A DNA stretch of 64,000 nucleotides from Lunularia cruciata (GCA_948567375.1 OX419759.1:9082744-9146743); one strand, 5' to 3'; shown: positions 1 to 12,030, counted from the first letter of the stretch. Numbers and translations are program-made. Notes: generated from the sequence alone by a model not told the origin.

Positions 1-2186
1 AAGCTAGTTAAGAGGAAGAAATAGAAGAAGAAGTAAGGTCCTTCACTCTATAATCCAAAAAAGAGGACCACAAAGAAGAAGACCAGTTTGAGGATGCTTA
101 GTTTGCTCCCAAACTCCCAATACCAAAAGGACATGAAGAAGCAAAAGAGGATGGTGATAAGGAAGATGAAGCCCAAGAGGAGGAACTAGAGCCCAAAACC
201 CCAAGCCTCACTCCTTGGTCCCAATCTTTGGTGAAGAGGAACAAGCACTTGGATGAAGGAGAGGCACTTCAACCCAAAGTTCAAAATGTCATTTGGCCAA
301 AAAGGTAAAGATGCAACCAAACATGGGGAAGAAGTAAATATCAAAATAGAAGAGACTCTACCACATATCACAAAGGAAGTAGAAGTCTTGGTCTCATAGG
401 AGAAAGAGGAAGGATCAACCCAAACTAATACCAATTGAGATTTGGAGGTACAAGTGATACATTCTGAAATATAAGTTCCGCAAAACATTTTTATTAAAAT
501 AAAACATCAAAGAGTAGTCAGTCAAATTTGTGGTTGTTCTTATGAACAAGCGGTTGCAGTGAAAATAGTTTAAGGGAATCCCTATGGGAAAATAATTCAA
601 TGCCATGATGGGCTCACTTCATCATTCATTTGGTGGGGGCAGTTTTGCAATTGATGGAGCTCTTGCTACCACAATACCAGCAAGAGCATCGAAAGATCAT
701 GGCTTATACCCCCTTGGTAAAGAGGATGCACAAGGAAATTTATACAAGGAGATCCTAAGAGAGTAAGCTCCAAGAGGAAGCAACTTGGAGCCAAGATTGC
801 TAAAAGGAGGTGTGTAGTCTCACCTTTGTCTAAAGCACAAATTTTTTTATTTTTTTTGTAGAACTTAAACAGGAACAATGTAGAAATAGTCATTTAGTAA
901 ACAAGATGGGAGGCAAATGATCAATTACCTTCCACCTTGACGGAAACTACACCTTCATGGTGATGATGCAGCAGAAGAGATATCCCACAAAAGAACTATT
1001 GGTAGTAGTTCTTGACCAAGAACACAAAGCATGGTACTCCAAGAAGGAAGATTGTCAGACAAGAGAACCTTTGGCAAAGAAACCTTTTGCCTTGGGAGAT
1101 CTTCCTCCTGAAGATAGACCTTTCACCCTGGGAGGACCTTTGGCCAGAATAGTCATTTGGCCTAGAAATTCCTTGGCCTAAAGTTTCACACATAAATGTA
1201 GCACCGATAGATCAGAAATTGCAATTAATGACCATTTGATTGTATTGACAACTCACATGTGCAAGTAGTGACTGCTCACCTAAGGGTGCACTTACCAAAA
1301 GTTTGTAATAGTTGAGTCAACATCTTAATATCTACTTGAGGCTTGGATCCTTTTCATTTTCTGCACAATCAATCTAAGTGAGACAAGGTGCACTTCCTTC
1401 ACCCTCAGCAAGAAGTTTAGCTAGACCTTCAAACTTTGCAAATGTGTGTTTGTGTAAGGAGAGTGAGGAAGAAAAAAAGAGAAGTGGGAATGATGAGAGA
1501 AAGGAAGTAGCTTGATAATGAACAAGTCCAATTTACCATATCATTTTGTATCACACCAAAGTCTAGTCTGATCAATCTATATTCACCTAGTGTTTGGCTT
1601 TGAATGCCCTTGCTAGTATAAAGGTGTGAATCTTGTTGAACAGATTGCAATTGTTGAATCCAAGAGGAAGGGTAGGTAATTGGAGTTGCATGTGGAAGGT
1701 TTCCAATGATATATTTGATCAGTCATAAGTGCCATTAGTAACATGGAATCAAAGCTCAAGAACTTTGCTTGCCAATTAAGCCCCTAGAATGGCATGCCTT
1801 CATGGAAGGGTAGAATATACTATCAAGGTTGGAGGCTGTAGGGCAAAGTGCACCATGACCTTTAGGGTATCGTTGGTTACATGTAGTTCAAAACTACATG
1901 TAACCATACAGTTATTAGGTTATTTTCAAGTTTTTGTAGAAGGCCATAGTGAGTTCCTCTACCCTCATATTGAGAGTGGTTTTTGCCCAAGAGGTTAAAC
2001 AACAAATAATAAACAAACTAAAAATCATAACACTTTCCCTTCACTTCTAGCCATTTCCAATCCGTATTCTCATGGGACCAACTTGTTCTTACCATTTTGC
2101 TATTAGTATGTCAACACAAATTGTTACAATGGTGCATGTGTATCTTGCATTGATGGTGAATTGGAAGGTAGAGTGGTTTAGAGCTG
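1..2186 (+). other. unrecognised decayed coding-like region
   Basis: No intact gene is visible. The first 230 bases read on the plus strand as an acidic, Glu/Lys/Asp-rich stretch broken by stops. About positions 600-890 give a second short stretch with many Gln and Lys. Positions 957-1181 are open for 74 codons, with a proline-rich end. None of these matches a family I recognise. Acidic, stop-ridden reading frames next to a gypsy element suggest remains of another retroelement, but this is inference. From 1200 to 2186 I see only AT-rich DNA and the hairpin at 1875-1905. Confidence 0.35.
1875..1905. repeat. perfect hairpin, 14-bp arms, 3-nt loop
   Basis: The arm GGTTACATGTAGTT at 1875-1888 and its exact reverse complement at 1892-1905 flank the loop CAA. 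The arm itself contains the palindrome ACATGT. It lies in non-coding DNA just outside the LTR of element A. Its function is unknown. Confidence 0.85.
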
Positions 2187-2875
2187 TGAGCCGGCCTATA
2201 TCTCACTCAAGATGAACCTCTGATAGCTATTATGGTAGCGCACCATGGACTAAGAAGGCAAAGAATCCCAACTCCATCATACTCCTCCAAGGCTAACACT
2301 CCAAGACTCAAGACATTACTCACTAGAGAACTCAATGAGAGAGATAGTTGCAAATGAAAGGATTGATGAGTACCTCCTCACCCCTAGTTTATATACTTGT
2401 GAAATAGTTACGCACCAAAGTTACTATTTACTATAGTAACTCAAGTAACTAGGCTAAAAATCAAGGAACGTCAACAAGTATAAAAAAATATCCATCCACA
2501 TAGGCATATTCTACTAAGCATGTGATCTTATCTTGACCCAACTACTAAGTCAAGGATTCCTTCACATGGGCTATCCTTGGACTAGAGAAGAATCCAAAAC
2601 ACAAAGGCTTGCGGGCCCAAGAGTTCTCAACTCTTTTCTCAAAGCCAAACACCTAACAATAATACCAAGTCAACACACTAGAATCCAAAATAGTGGTGCT
2701 CATCTTTTCCACTTTCTCTAAAGTAAAGTCCCCACTATCTTAGTTATGACTAACTTTAGCTAATCATGAATAATGTAGAACCATCCTTTATCTCTATATA
2801 AATAATATCTCTCAAGTACTTGTAATACTAAGCTAAATATCATAATATCACACACATGCACAAATGGGTGTTACA
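2187..2875 (-). repeat. 3' LTR of element A
   Basis: 689 bp, starting TG and ending CA in both orientations. Read on the minus strand it begins TGTAACACCCATTTGTGCAT, like the 5' LTR of element B. It shares the TATA-like stretch (TATATAAACTAGGGG) and the terminal part of B's LTRs throughout. The flanking pentamer is agctg (2182-2186); its partner is lost with the missing 5' LTR. Confidence 0.9.
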
Positions 2876-2892
2876 TTTACCTCCGGACTAAG
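2876..2892 (-). other. polypurine-tract region of element A
   Basis: Directly inside the 3' LTR, the minus strand reads CTTAGTCCGGAGGTAAA. The same place in element B (56024-56040) reads CTTAGTCCGGGGGTAAA. Position and purine-rich core fit the plus-strand primer, although it is short and interrupted. Confidence 0.65.
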
Positions 2893-2923
2893 TTTTCACT
2901 TTGTCCTCAAAGTGAAGGTCTCT

Positions 2924-4126
2924 CTACCTTCTATGATATGTCTTCAACTTATCATGGTTAATCCTATCAAAGTGTCTTCCTCCCAACTCCTTGGGATCAT
3001 AGGTGTAATTTCCCCACACCTTCTCCACTATGAAAGGTCCAAAGTACTTGGGCAAAACCTTCTTTTGCACTCTCTTGAATCAAATGGAATCAAACAACAC
3101 TACCCAATCACCTTCTTTGAAAGGCTCCACCTTTTTCTTGCCTTGCCTCTTGTCATAGCTCTCCTTTTGTTTCCTTTGGCTCCACTCGAACCATAGCAAC
3201 TGCTCTTGCCTCTTCCAATTCCATGTGTTAATCTTTCCTTGACTTCTCTACATCACCTCCTTGTGCTTTCTTCAATCTCCTATGAATGCTTTGGAAGGTA
3301 GGAAGATCAAAGTGAATAGGTAGGGTAGACTCAATACCATATACCAATTGAAATGGATAATATTTGGTGGAAGTCTTCATGGCTATCCTATACTCCCACA
3401 AAATTGCATGAATCCTCTTATCCCAATGATGTTTAGCCCCCTCCATTTCTGCATCTTTGGCCAACATCATGCACAAGGTCTGATTGGTTCACTATGCCAA
3501 GCCATTGGAATTTGGCTTATAGGATGTAGTTACTCTATATGTGATAGAAAAATGTTGTAGCATGGTTGTAGTGATGCTTCTTGTAAACTCTCCTCCTCTA
3601 TTAGAAACCAACTCCAAAGGGCATCCAAACCTAGTGATAATGTGTTTATAAAGAAGTCTCCCAACTTCATCTTCATTCTTGTTCCTCAATGGTCTAGCCT
3701 CAGCCCACTTGGTAAGATAATCAGTAACTACCACCATATACCTATTGTTCCTTGGGGTTCTATTGAGAGGACCTACAAAATCAATTCCCCACTTCTCAAA
3801 AGGTCCTAGCAATGGTGGTGGAGTGGAGGTTGACTTTCTAGTAAACGTTTGACAAACATGACAAGTTTTGCAATAATCAAGACAATCCTTGAAGATCCAT
3901 CTCCAATGGTAACTTGAATCTAGAATCTTGAAAGCAATAACCTTTCCTGCAAAGTGTCCTCTACACACTAAACCTTCATGAAACTCCTTTCTGAGTAGGA
4001 TAGACTCTTCCTTACCCATTGCTCTTCAAAGTAAACCATCTGCTCCTTGGTGAAAAAGAATATCCTCCACCATTGTGTAAGGTCTGGATCTTGCTGCAAA
4101 GGCCTTCCACTCCTAGCATGCATCCC
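2924..4126 (-). pseudogene. Element A integrase (pol C-terminal part), degenerate
   Basis: Encodes the enzyme that inserts the cDNA into the host genome. Minus-strand fragments at 3492-4019 (175 codons) and 3228-3476 carry the His-His-Cys-Cys zinc region (HEGLV, CKTCHVC), the core start GIDFVGP with the first catalytic Asp, and the NGLA motif just before the catalytic Glu. The second catalytic Asp is lost: the usual S-D-x-G reads SNRGGEF. The frame is broken between the two fragments. The C-terminal tail ends KTYHRR then a stop at 2924-2926, 48 bp from the LTR. No chromodomain is present. Element B is the better-preserved relative. Confidence 0.85.
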
Positions 4127-4789
4127 TTATGGATATGCACCTCTTGTCACAAAATCCACAATCTCCTTGTACTCCACTGAAACCTCTTGAGTGATGGAGA
4201 TTGTCATGAGCTCCTCATCCAAGAAAGAATCATTCAATGGCTCATCTCCATCACGATCATAGGCCCTAGATAACAAATAAACATTTGCATGTTTCTTTCC
4301 TAGCCTATCCTCAATGGTGTAGTCATACTCAGACAAGAGTATCATCTACCTTGCTAGCTTCCCTTCCACATTAGGCTTGTTGAAGATGTACTTCAAAGCC
4401 TTGTGATCTGTGACAATGGTGGCTTTCCCTCCAATCAAGTAGTGTCTAAACTTCTTGAGACCAAAGATCATTGCCAACCCTTCTCTCTTTGTGACAGAGT
4501 AGTTCTTTTCTTTTGAAACCATTTGCCTACTAGCATAAGCTATTAGATGATCATACCCATCTTGGTCTAATTGACTAATAGTACATCCTATAGCTACATT
4601 AGAAGCATTAGTGTAGAGGATGAAAGGCTTACTCCAATCAGGTTTAGCAAGAATTGGAGCTGCAACAAGGGATCGATTGAGCTCCTCAAAAGCTTTGAGA
4701 GCCTCCTTGTCCTCCAAAATCACCATGTAATCTACACCCTTCTTCTCAAGATCAACTACTATTCCATCCTTAGAGATGATGTGCCCCAA
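4127..4789 (-). pseudogene. Element A RNase H, degenerate
   Basis: RNase H degrades the RNA strand of the RNA/DNA hybrid during reverse transcription. Two abutting minus-strand frames (147 and 72 codons) carry the RT connection region (AFEELNRSL, PDWSKPF), the motif LYTNASN where LYxDASN is expected, then the later motifs TVTDHKALKYIF-like and RLGKKHAN. The first catalytic Asp is Asn here, while element B keeps it (LYIDASN). A stop separates KLAR from MILL in the middle. Confidence 0.85.
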
Positions 4790-5684
4790 AAAGAGACCTT
4801 CTTCACATCCAAAAATTCACTTCTTTGGGTTCAATAATGCATTTGCCTCATCCAAGCATTGCAAGACCTTGATTAGGTGCTCAAAGTGCTACTCCTTGCT
4901 CCCATATACACAAAATTCATCAATGAAGTCTCTCATAAATTTCCCAATGAAAGGTCCAAATACCTTGTTCATGAACCGTTGGAATGTGGCTAAGGCTTTT
5001 CAAAGCCTAAAAGGCATGACCTTGAAAGTGTCAGTTCCCCAAGGTGGGGTGAATGTGGTGAGTTGTTGATGCTATGGTGCAATCTTGATTTTGTTATATC
5101 CACTATAACCATCTCCAAAACTATACCTCTCATGACCTATAACCTCCTCCAAGATCTCATCAATGAATGGTAATGGGTAGTAGTCCTTCTTGGAAACAAC
5201 ATTGAGCTTCTTGTAATCCACACATACCCAAAGCTTACTATTCTTTTTCTTCACAATGACAATTGGAGACACCCATTCTGAATTCTCCACCTCAAAGATA
5301 AATCTGGCCTCCTTGAGCTTATCAATCTCCTCCTTCATCACCAAAGATATTGGTGGGCTAATGCAATGTTGCTTTTGGCAGATTGGTCTTGCATGTGATT
5401 CCACCTCAATCTTGTTCCTCCAAGGTAACTTCTTTTAGTTCCTTGTAACTAAAAGCAAACACATGGATGAACTTGCAGAAAATCTCCTCAAATCTCACCT
5501 TCTCCTCCTTGGTAACATTTGGACCATACTTGAGAGTAGATGACCTCCTTTCTATCTCCTCAAGTGTTGATGGTGATTTATTTGGGTCCTTCAAAACCTT
5601 TGGCTTAGGTGCAAAATCCATAGCACACAAGGGATACACATCTGAATCAAATTTGGATTCATCCTCCTTCATGCTTTTGTCCAC
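4790..5684 (-). pseudogene. Element A reverse transcriptase, degenerate
   Basis: RNA-dependent DNA polymerase domain of pol. The best frame is 5072-5404 (110 codons). It holds the N-terminal fingers (SPPISLVMKEEIDKL), WVSPIVIVKKK, VCVDYKKLN, PLPFIDEILEE and FGDGYSGYN. The catalytic box at 4916-4927 reads FIDE instead of FIDD, so the second metal-binding Asp is gone. The linker upstream (5406-5684) ends in a stop before the RT domain. GYSGYN and the lack of a chromodomain place it with Athila/Tat-like elements. Confidence 0.85.
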
Positions 5685-5689
5685 ACCTG

Positions 5690-6330
5690 AAGCTCCTTCT
5701 TCAAAATCTGATTCTCAATAATCAAAAGATGGTGTATCTGAATGTGAAATGTTGGTGGTGTTAGTCATAAGCATTGTGACTCTATGATTTGATGGCCCAA
5801 TCCTCAAGTACCCTTTGTGCCATCAATCAATTGTGCGTGCTGCTCTCAACCATGGTCTCCCAAGAAGTAAGTCATAGATTGAATCCTTCAAGAATTGGAA
5901 AGTCATGAGATTTTAAACTCTCATCACTAAAACTACCACCTTATCCATCAACCCTACTGGTCAAACTTGTTGCTTATTTGCCATGTTCACTACAAATGTT
6001 GAAGGTCTAGAGGGTATCATACCCAACTTCTTCATCAACCTTTCTGACATGGCATTAATTGTTGATCCTCCATCAACCAATTCATCCTTGATGTTTTGAT
6101 CAATCACTCTCACATCAATCTTGGAGGGATATTCACAAGCCTCCCATGGTGTTGGTTTGGCATCCACTACCCCCATTGATACTGGAGCTTTTGCTTTCTT
6201 GTTCCTCTTGCTCCTTGTAGAACTCAAACCACCTTTAAGGTCCTTTCTCAAAGTAGAATTCAAAGCAATCAATTGGCCCACTATGATGTTAGCCTTGTGC
6301 CTACCAACATCTTCCAAGACATCGTAGTTC
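5690..6330 (-). pseudogene. Element A aspartic protease region, degenerate
   Basis: Retropepsin-type protease that would cut the Gag-Pol polyprotein. The frame at 5961-6317 (118 codons) holds the pattern ELVDGGSTINAMSERL, corresponding to the D-[ST]-G-[AS] active-site loop. The position after Asp is Gly rather than Ser/Thr. The flap side further downstream is interrupted by stops. In element B the same site is more damaged (VDER then a stop). Confidence 0.7.
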
Positions 6331-7505
6331 CATTGTTGCTTTCAGATCAAGAAGTCTTCCATCCCTAACTTCTCCCTTGGAGTCTTTGTTATTGATGGTG
6401 TTGAAGTGCTCGTGCGAGTGCTCCTAGTAGCCATAGGAGTATCTTGGCTTGGAGTAAATCCTTGAGAAGAGTGCACATCCTCTCCAAAAACAAGCTCTCT
6501 TCTTCTCTTCTGCCAAAAGATCTAAATTAAGACCCTTGGACTTTGAGTACTCTCCCTTCTCATACTTGCTCTCAACCACATCTATAGATGCTATCCCCTT
6601 ACCTTTGTTTGGATTAAAAGGCAATTGGGTTTCAATTCCTCCCTCTTTCCCTCTATTGGCTACTTCATAACCCCTTCCTCCATGGTAAGTGGAATTTGGG
6701 CAATTCCTTTAGATATGACCTCTTCCTCTGTAACCAAAACAATTTCTCTAATTGAAATCGTTGGTTGGTTGGCCTCCTCTATATGGATAACTTTTGTAAT
6801 TCCTAGATCCCCTCCCAACATTCTGATCCACCTCTCTATTCTCCCATAGTTGCACCACATTGATCTTGAGATCTACAAGTTGTTCTGTGATGGTTTGAAG
6901 TGGATCCTTTGGTGGAGGTGCAAGAACTGAAGCAACTATTACTTATGGTGCAACCCTTGCCACCAAAGTATCAGAAGTTCCACCATACTTGTAGCCTTGA
7001 GGAGGATGCACAACCTCCTTCACCACCAAATCACTCTCATCCTCTTGCAAACTTTCCTCCATACGAATTGCAATCTTGATAGCTTCAACCTCGGAAGAAA
7101 GTTTCTCATAACTCACTTTGCTTCTGATTTTTGGTTTCAACCCTTCCACAAAATCCTTGGTGAGCATAGCTCCTATACCAATCATAGTAATTTCCACATC
7201 ATCCCCACCTTTCCTCAACACTATGCAAAATCTGAACTCTAGAAGAAATTTCTCAATGAGTACTGAAGTTTATCTATCCCAAGACTCTTCTTGCCCATCT
7301 CTCCTCTCTCTTTTGATATTCTTACTCACACCATGTAAGTGTTGCATCCTCAAAGAAATATGGTAATCATGAGGCCGACACATTCTTCCTCCTCTCATTT
7401 TTTCCTATGCAAGCTCTCTTGAAGTCTCTCACAAAGGCCTCCATATCTTCTCCATCCTTGCCAAAGAAAATCAGAAGTTTCCCCATCTTAACACCTCATT
7501 ATCTT
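6331..7505 (-). pseudogene. Element A gag (capsid/nucleocapsid) 3' part, degenerate
   Basis: Structural protein of the retroelement particle. The frame at 6943-7221 matches B's gag across GIGAMLTKDFVEGLKPKIRSK and EAIKIAIRMEES. The nucleocapsid zinc knuckle lies near 6690-6760, where B has CFNCGGRGHIQKNC. In A the second Cys has become Tyr and a stop follows the His. At 7505 the gene is cut by element C, and A resumes beyond 13111. Confidence 0.75.
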
Positions 7506-7911
7506 TGTAACAATATGGAGTTTAGAGACATAGTTAGTAAGGCTAATGAAGTAGAGAATAAGCTAAACTAGCCTAGAATATACAAGAAGCATCTAGGAAG
7601 CTTCTTGGGAAGCTTCCTAACCAGTTAACTTGGGTCCCAAGAAGGTAGCTTCTAGAAGCTTCAAACTAGCTTAGCTTGCACGCTAAGTAGGCAGCTTCTA
7701 AAAGGAAACTTTCTGGTTAACTTGGCTTGCACTCTAAGAAAGTGGCTCAAGGAGTCTTCTTGAGAAGCTTCTCAAGGGCCTTGTATGTTACCTATAAATA
7801 CCAAAGCCAAAGCTCATGCTAGGCATTCCGAGTTTTCCTCTCATTCAAGCATCCCAATGTGAGCTTCTATTCTCCTATTTCTCTCCTTGGTCTTGGTCTT
7901 GGTCTTTTACA
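7506..7911 (+). repeat. 5' LTR of element C
   Basis: 406 bp, TGTAACAATATGG to TTTTACA. A TATA box, TATAAATA, lies at 7793-7800. The U3 part is packed with GAAGCTTC palindromes, including the perfect 18-nt palindrome at 7759-7776. The 3' LTR at 12701-13110 matches over its whole length with scattered differences. Confidence 0.92.
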
Positions 7912-7912
7912 T

Positions 7913-7926
7913 TGGTATCAGAGCAT
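7913..7926 (+). other. primer-binding site of element C (tRNA-iMet type)
   Basis: TGGTATCAGAGCAT starts two bases after the LTR end. TGGTATCAGAGC is the standard complement of the 3' end of plant initiator tRNA-Met used by chromoviruses. Confidence 0.9.
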
Positions 7927-8182
7927 GAATGAGATGGATGGAATTTATGGACCACCAAATCCACTTCCATGCAAACAATTGGGATTTTCATGTCTAGATA
8001 TTACCCAAGCATCATTTTACACAATTCATCACCTTGTGCTTTGGGCAAGATTTTTTGCATATGGTCATTGTGTCTGAGGAACCCTTGATACTTCCGGTTG
8101 TAACTTATAGAGAACGGTGATGTGCTATATCTATATGTTAATCAATTAGATAAATTGAGTGTAGTAGAATAGAGTAGTAGCT

Positions 8183-9120
8183 ATGGTGGCAATACCAGAT
8201 GTTATCTTTGCAATGCAACAAAAAATCAAGCATCTTACTCAAATGTTGGATGAACAAGATCAACAATGAGGAAAACATTTAGAGAGAGCGCCAATTTAAG
8301 ATGGAAGAGATCTCATTTGATTTCCAAAACCCAAGGTGTTTGAAAGCAAGAATCTTCCAAGCACGGTGGAGAATTTGTATTTGACTGTGAATGTTTCTTT
8401 GAAGCCATTAATCTTCAAGATGAGCGGAAACAAATTCTCTTGGCTTCTAGCCAATTGGATGGTGTGACAAAACTTTGGTGGTGATTCCGAGTGGAGCAAG
8501 CTAAATGATAGATTGTTACACCAATTTTGACATGGGCAGAATTCAAGGATGCAAGACTTGGTAGATTTCAAACTATAAATGTCACCCGAGCCGCACGAGA
8601 TAAATTGGCAAAGTTGAAGTAGATTGGCTTAGTAAGGAGCTACATCACACAATTTCAAAACATCATCATGCAAATTCTAGATATCCAAGAAGGTGAAGTT
8701 TTGGATCAATTTGTATGAGGATTGAAGTCACAAACCATATTGGAGGTGACCATGCGGGAGCCACAAAATGTAGAAGAAGCCATGCAATTGGCTAAGCATT
8801 TTGATTCCTTGGTTGCGACAACTTGGTCTTGAGCTTGACTACACAAAGCCTACCAGTACACTATGCACAAGTGGAAGAATTGGTACCAATGGAGATTGAT
8901 GCTATCCAACGGAGACTACTTGGTACAATGGATAGAGAAAAATTGTGACAAAATGGAGGTTTCTTTTATTGTTGCCAAGTTGGATATCGCATTGTTGAAT
9001 GTCCACTTAGGAATGGGCAACCTCAACAAGTTGCCTAGATGGAGTTTGTGGAACAAAATGATCAAGGAAGCAAAGAATCCTAGTAGGAGATTTCAAGCCA
9101 CCTATTGGGAGCTTGATTAG
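8183..9120 (+). pseudogene. Element C gag, degenerate
   Basis: From an ATG at 8183 the frame reads MVAIPDVIFAMQQKIKH with a short coiled-coil-like start, then a stop after about 28 codons. Further pieces of capsid follow in shifting frames. Near 8950-9010 is the remnant of the nucleocapsid zinc knuckle, with the first Cys now Phe and the His now Tyr. The relative element F keeps an intact CFYCHQIGHHIVEC here. No function remains. Confidence 0.7.
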
Positions 9121-9890
9121 TTCCAATAGGATTAAAGGCTTGACATATACAAGTTTCCTTCACTTGCAAGGTATGATATCTAATTGGGGTTATAGGATTT
9201 TGGTTGATTTTGGAAGTTTAGAGAATTGCATGCAGTTGTCTATGCAAGTAGCAAAGGAATTAAATATTCCTATCAAGCGAGTGATTGGAAGTAGATTGAT
9301 GATGGTAGATGGTAGATAGGGTTATGTATTTTGTACCTCATATCCTATTACCTTCAAGATTGGGAAGGAGTATTTGGAGTGCATGAGGTTTGTAGTGGCA
9401 CTTCTACACTATGATATCATTCTAGGTCTACCTTGGCTTGAACATCATAAGGTTCAATTTGATTGGACCCAACAACAAATTCAAGTACAGCACCAAGGTA
9501 GGAATTTCTGACTAGGTTTTCTGGCACCTCTGAGTAAGACACCTAAGAATAGTCAGTCCCAAGATGGCAAGTTTGTTGAGAAGGTAGTCAAAGAGAAAAC
9601 CTTGAAAGGAGATGAGTCCCAAGATGGGAAGTTTGCCAAGAAGGCAACCATAGAGCAAGCTTGTCAAAGAAATGAGTCCCTAGAAGGGAAGTTGGTTAGT
9701 AAAGCAGCCATAGAGCAAGCTTTGGAGGAAGATAATTCTGTATTTGCGATGTGGATCAAGCCAATTGCACAAAAACAATCTAAGGAGGGACAAGAGCCTC
9801 ATCAAGCAATGGCTGATTGGATAGTTCAGGAGTTTGCGGTTGTGTTTCTGGATGATCAACCAAAGAGGTAACCCTCCAATCAAGTTATGC
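9121..9890 (+). pseudogene. Element C protease region, degenerate
   Basis: Fragments contain ILVDFGSLENCM, aligned with the retropepsin D-[ST]-G-[AS] loop but with Phe after the Asp, and IILGLPWLEHH, the ILG-x-[PD]-W motif near the end of the domain. Downstream at 9602-9871 the frame codes for a Lys/Glu-rich linker with near-repeats (ESQDGKFAKKATIEQA, ESLEGKLVSKAAIEQA). Confidence 0.7.
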
Positions 9891-11160
9891 CCTTCAAGAT
9901 TGAGTTATTGCCAAGGAGTACTCTAGTGAGTAGACCGATCTATCGGCTCTCACCAAAGGAGTTGGAGGAGTTGCGGACAACACTTACAAAGTTGTTGGGG
10001 AAGGACTTCATACAATATAGTACCTCTCCTTGGGGAGCACTGGTACAATTTGTGCCAAAGAAGGATGGAGGACTTCATTTTTTATTGATTACCATGGGCT
10101 TAATAAGCAAACCATGAAGAATGCATATCCCTTGCTTGATCAACTTAGTGGAGCACGCTACTTTTCCAAGTTGGATCTTCACAACGGCTATTGGCAAATT
10201 CCTATTGATGAAGAGGATGTGCAAAAGATTGCCTTTTGCACAAGGTATGGGAATTTTAAGTGGAGAGTTCTACCTTTTGGACTCACTTATGCTCTAGCGG
10301 TCTTCATGGATCAGATGCATCAGGTGTTGGATGGACTATTGGATTAGTCCGTGGTGGTGTTCTTGGATGATATCCTAATGTATAATAAGATAGAGGCAAA
10401 ACACATGAATCATGTGTGAGAAGTCCTAAGATGACTACAACAATGGAAAGTTTACTACAAGAAGGCAAAGTGTGCCTTTTGGCAAAAGGAGGTTACCTGC
10501 TTGGATCATAAGATCTCATCAGAGGGGATCAAGATGAAAGAAGAGAAAATCAAGGCCATTACCGATTAGCCTACCCCAAAGGTTGCTACAGAAGTACAAG
10601 CATTCAATGGATTGGCCAGTTTTTACCAACGGTTCATCCATTGTTATGCTCATGTGGCTGGCCCATTGACTGACCTCTTGGGAAAGAACTTGAGTTTCCA
10701 ATGGACAACCAAGCATGAAGAAGCATTCCAGAAGTTAAAGCATATGGTATTTTCAAGACCCATTCTTCAACCATATGATCCTCAACTACCTTGTGTGGTT
10801 GATTTTGATGCTTCTAACTTTGCAATTGGAGCTGTGTTGCAACAAGAATTCCCAGATGGATTACATCCCATTGCCTTTGTGTCTCGCCAACTAAATACAG
10901 CTAAAATAAATTACTTTGCGCAAGATTAGGAACAACTTGTAATGGTATATGCTACCAAAGTATAGAGGCATTATCTCTTGGGGAAACAAGTGATCATGCG
11001 AACTGATCACGAGCCCTTATTGCAAACCTTACACTTGGAATACATGAAGAGTAGATATCATCGATGGGAAGAGAAACTCCAATTGTTTCACATCAAACTT
11101 GAGTACAAACTAGGTTGGTTCCATGTCATCCTTGATGCTCTATCACGACGACCTAATTTG
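9887..11160 (+). pseudogene. Element C reverse transcriptase and RNase H, degenerate
   Basis: RT starts with PFKIELLPRS and YRLSPKELEEL, then PWGALVQFVPKKDGG. A frameshift sits near 10080. The frame resumes with YHGLNKQT, YFSKLDLHNGYWQI and LPFGLTYA. The catalytic box FLDD (10360-10371) is intact, but a TAG lies just upstream after GLLD. The connection and RNase H follow at 10612-11160, with VVDFDASNFAIGAVLQQ, SRQLN, MRTDHEPLL and DALSRRPN. Another stop interrupts at 10927. Confidence 0.88.
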
Positions 11161-12030
11161 AAGTCTCTTCCTCTCATCACGGCAGCAATTACATTGGTGT
11201 CAATTGACCCCAAGGTCCATAAAGAGTTTTGCTCAGCTCTACAACAAGATCCCTTCATCCAAATAGTACATAGTCATATAATAGTAGGCAAAAAGGAGTA
11301 CAACACCTTCTCCTTCAAGGAAGGCCTTCTATTCCATGTGGACCGGATCTATGTTCCAACCAAAGGTGATCTCCGACTTGTGCACCTTCAAGAAGCCCAT
11401 GATCTACCAATAGCTGCTAACATGGGGGTGGACAAGACCTTGGATACCCTCCTACGCCAATGGTGATGACCCAACATGACACGAGATGTTTGGGAGTTTG
11501 TTTGATTGTGTGAGAGTTGTCAACACAACAAGGCCAGTAACTAGAAGCCAAGTGGACTCCTTCAGCCGCTTCCCATTCCAACATACTCATTGGGAACATG
11601 TGAGCTTAGATCTCATCACCTCCTTGCCCAAGACACAACAAGGTCACACAACAATTGTGGTGTTTGTGGATAAGCTTAGTAAGCAACTTCATTTGGCACC
11701 AATGGTTGATACTATGGATGCTCCAACCCTGGCACAACTCTACTTTGATAATATATTCAAGCATCATGGGATACCACATGTACTCAGCTTTGATCGTGAT
11801 CCTTGCTTCACCAGAAAGTTTTGGCAAGCACTCTTCCAAATACTTGACACCAAACTTGCTTTGTCCACAGCCTATCATCCTCAAACTGATGGACAAACAA
11901 AATGTGAAAATCGCACTTTGGAAGATATGCTTTGTGCCTTTGTCAACATTCACTATACCAATTGGGATGAATGTCTTGCAGCTATAGAGTTTGCATAAAA
12001 CAATTCTAAATAGGCAAGCATCGGATTCTC
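11161..12030 (+). pseudogene. Element C integrase, degenerate
   Basis: The zinc region spans HLQEAHD to CESCQHNKA around stops at 11464-11510. The core frame 11486-11998 carries the first catalytic Asp (VSLDLI) and the second (SFDRDPCF). The expected Glu of the DGQTER motif is Lys (DGQTKCEN), so the D-D-E triad is incomplete. Element C sits inside gag of element A. Confidence 0.85.

Noticed and set aside
7740-7970. Repeated GAAGCTTC words considered as a CRISPR-like or satellite array
   Set aside because: They lie within LTRs, have irregular spacing and no conserved repeat/spacer pattern, and are shared between both LTRs of the same element.
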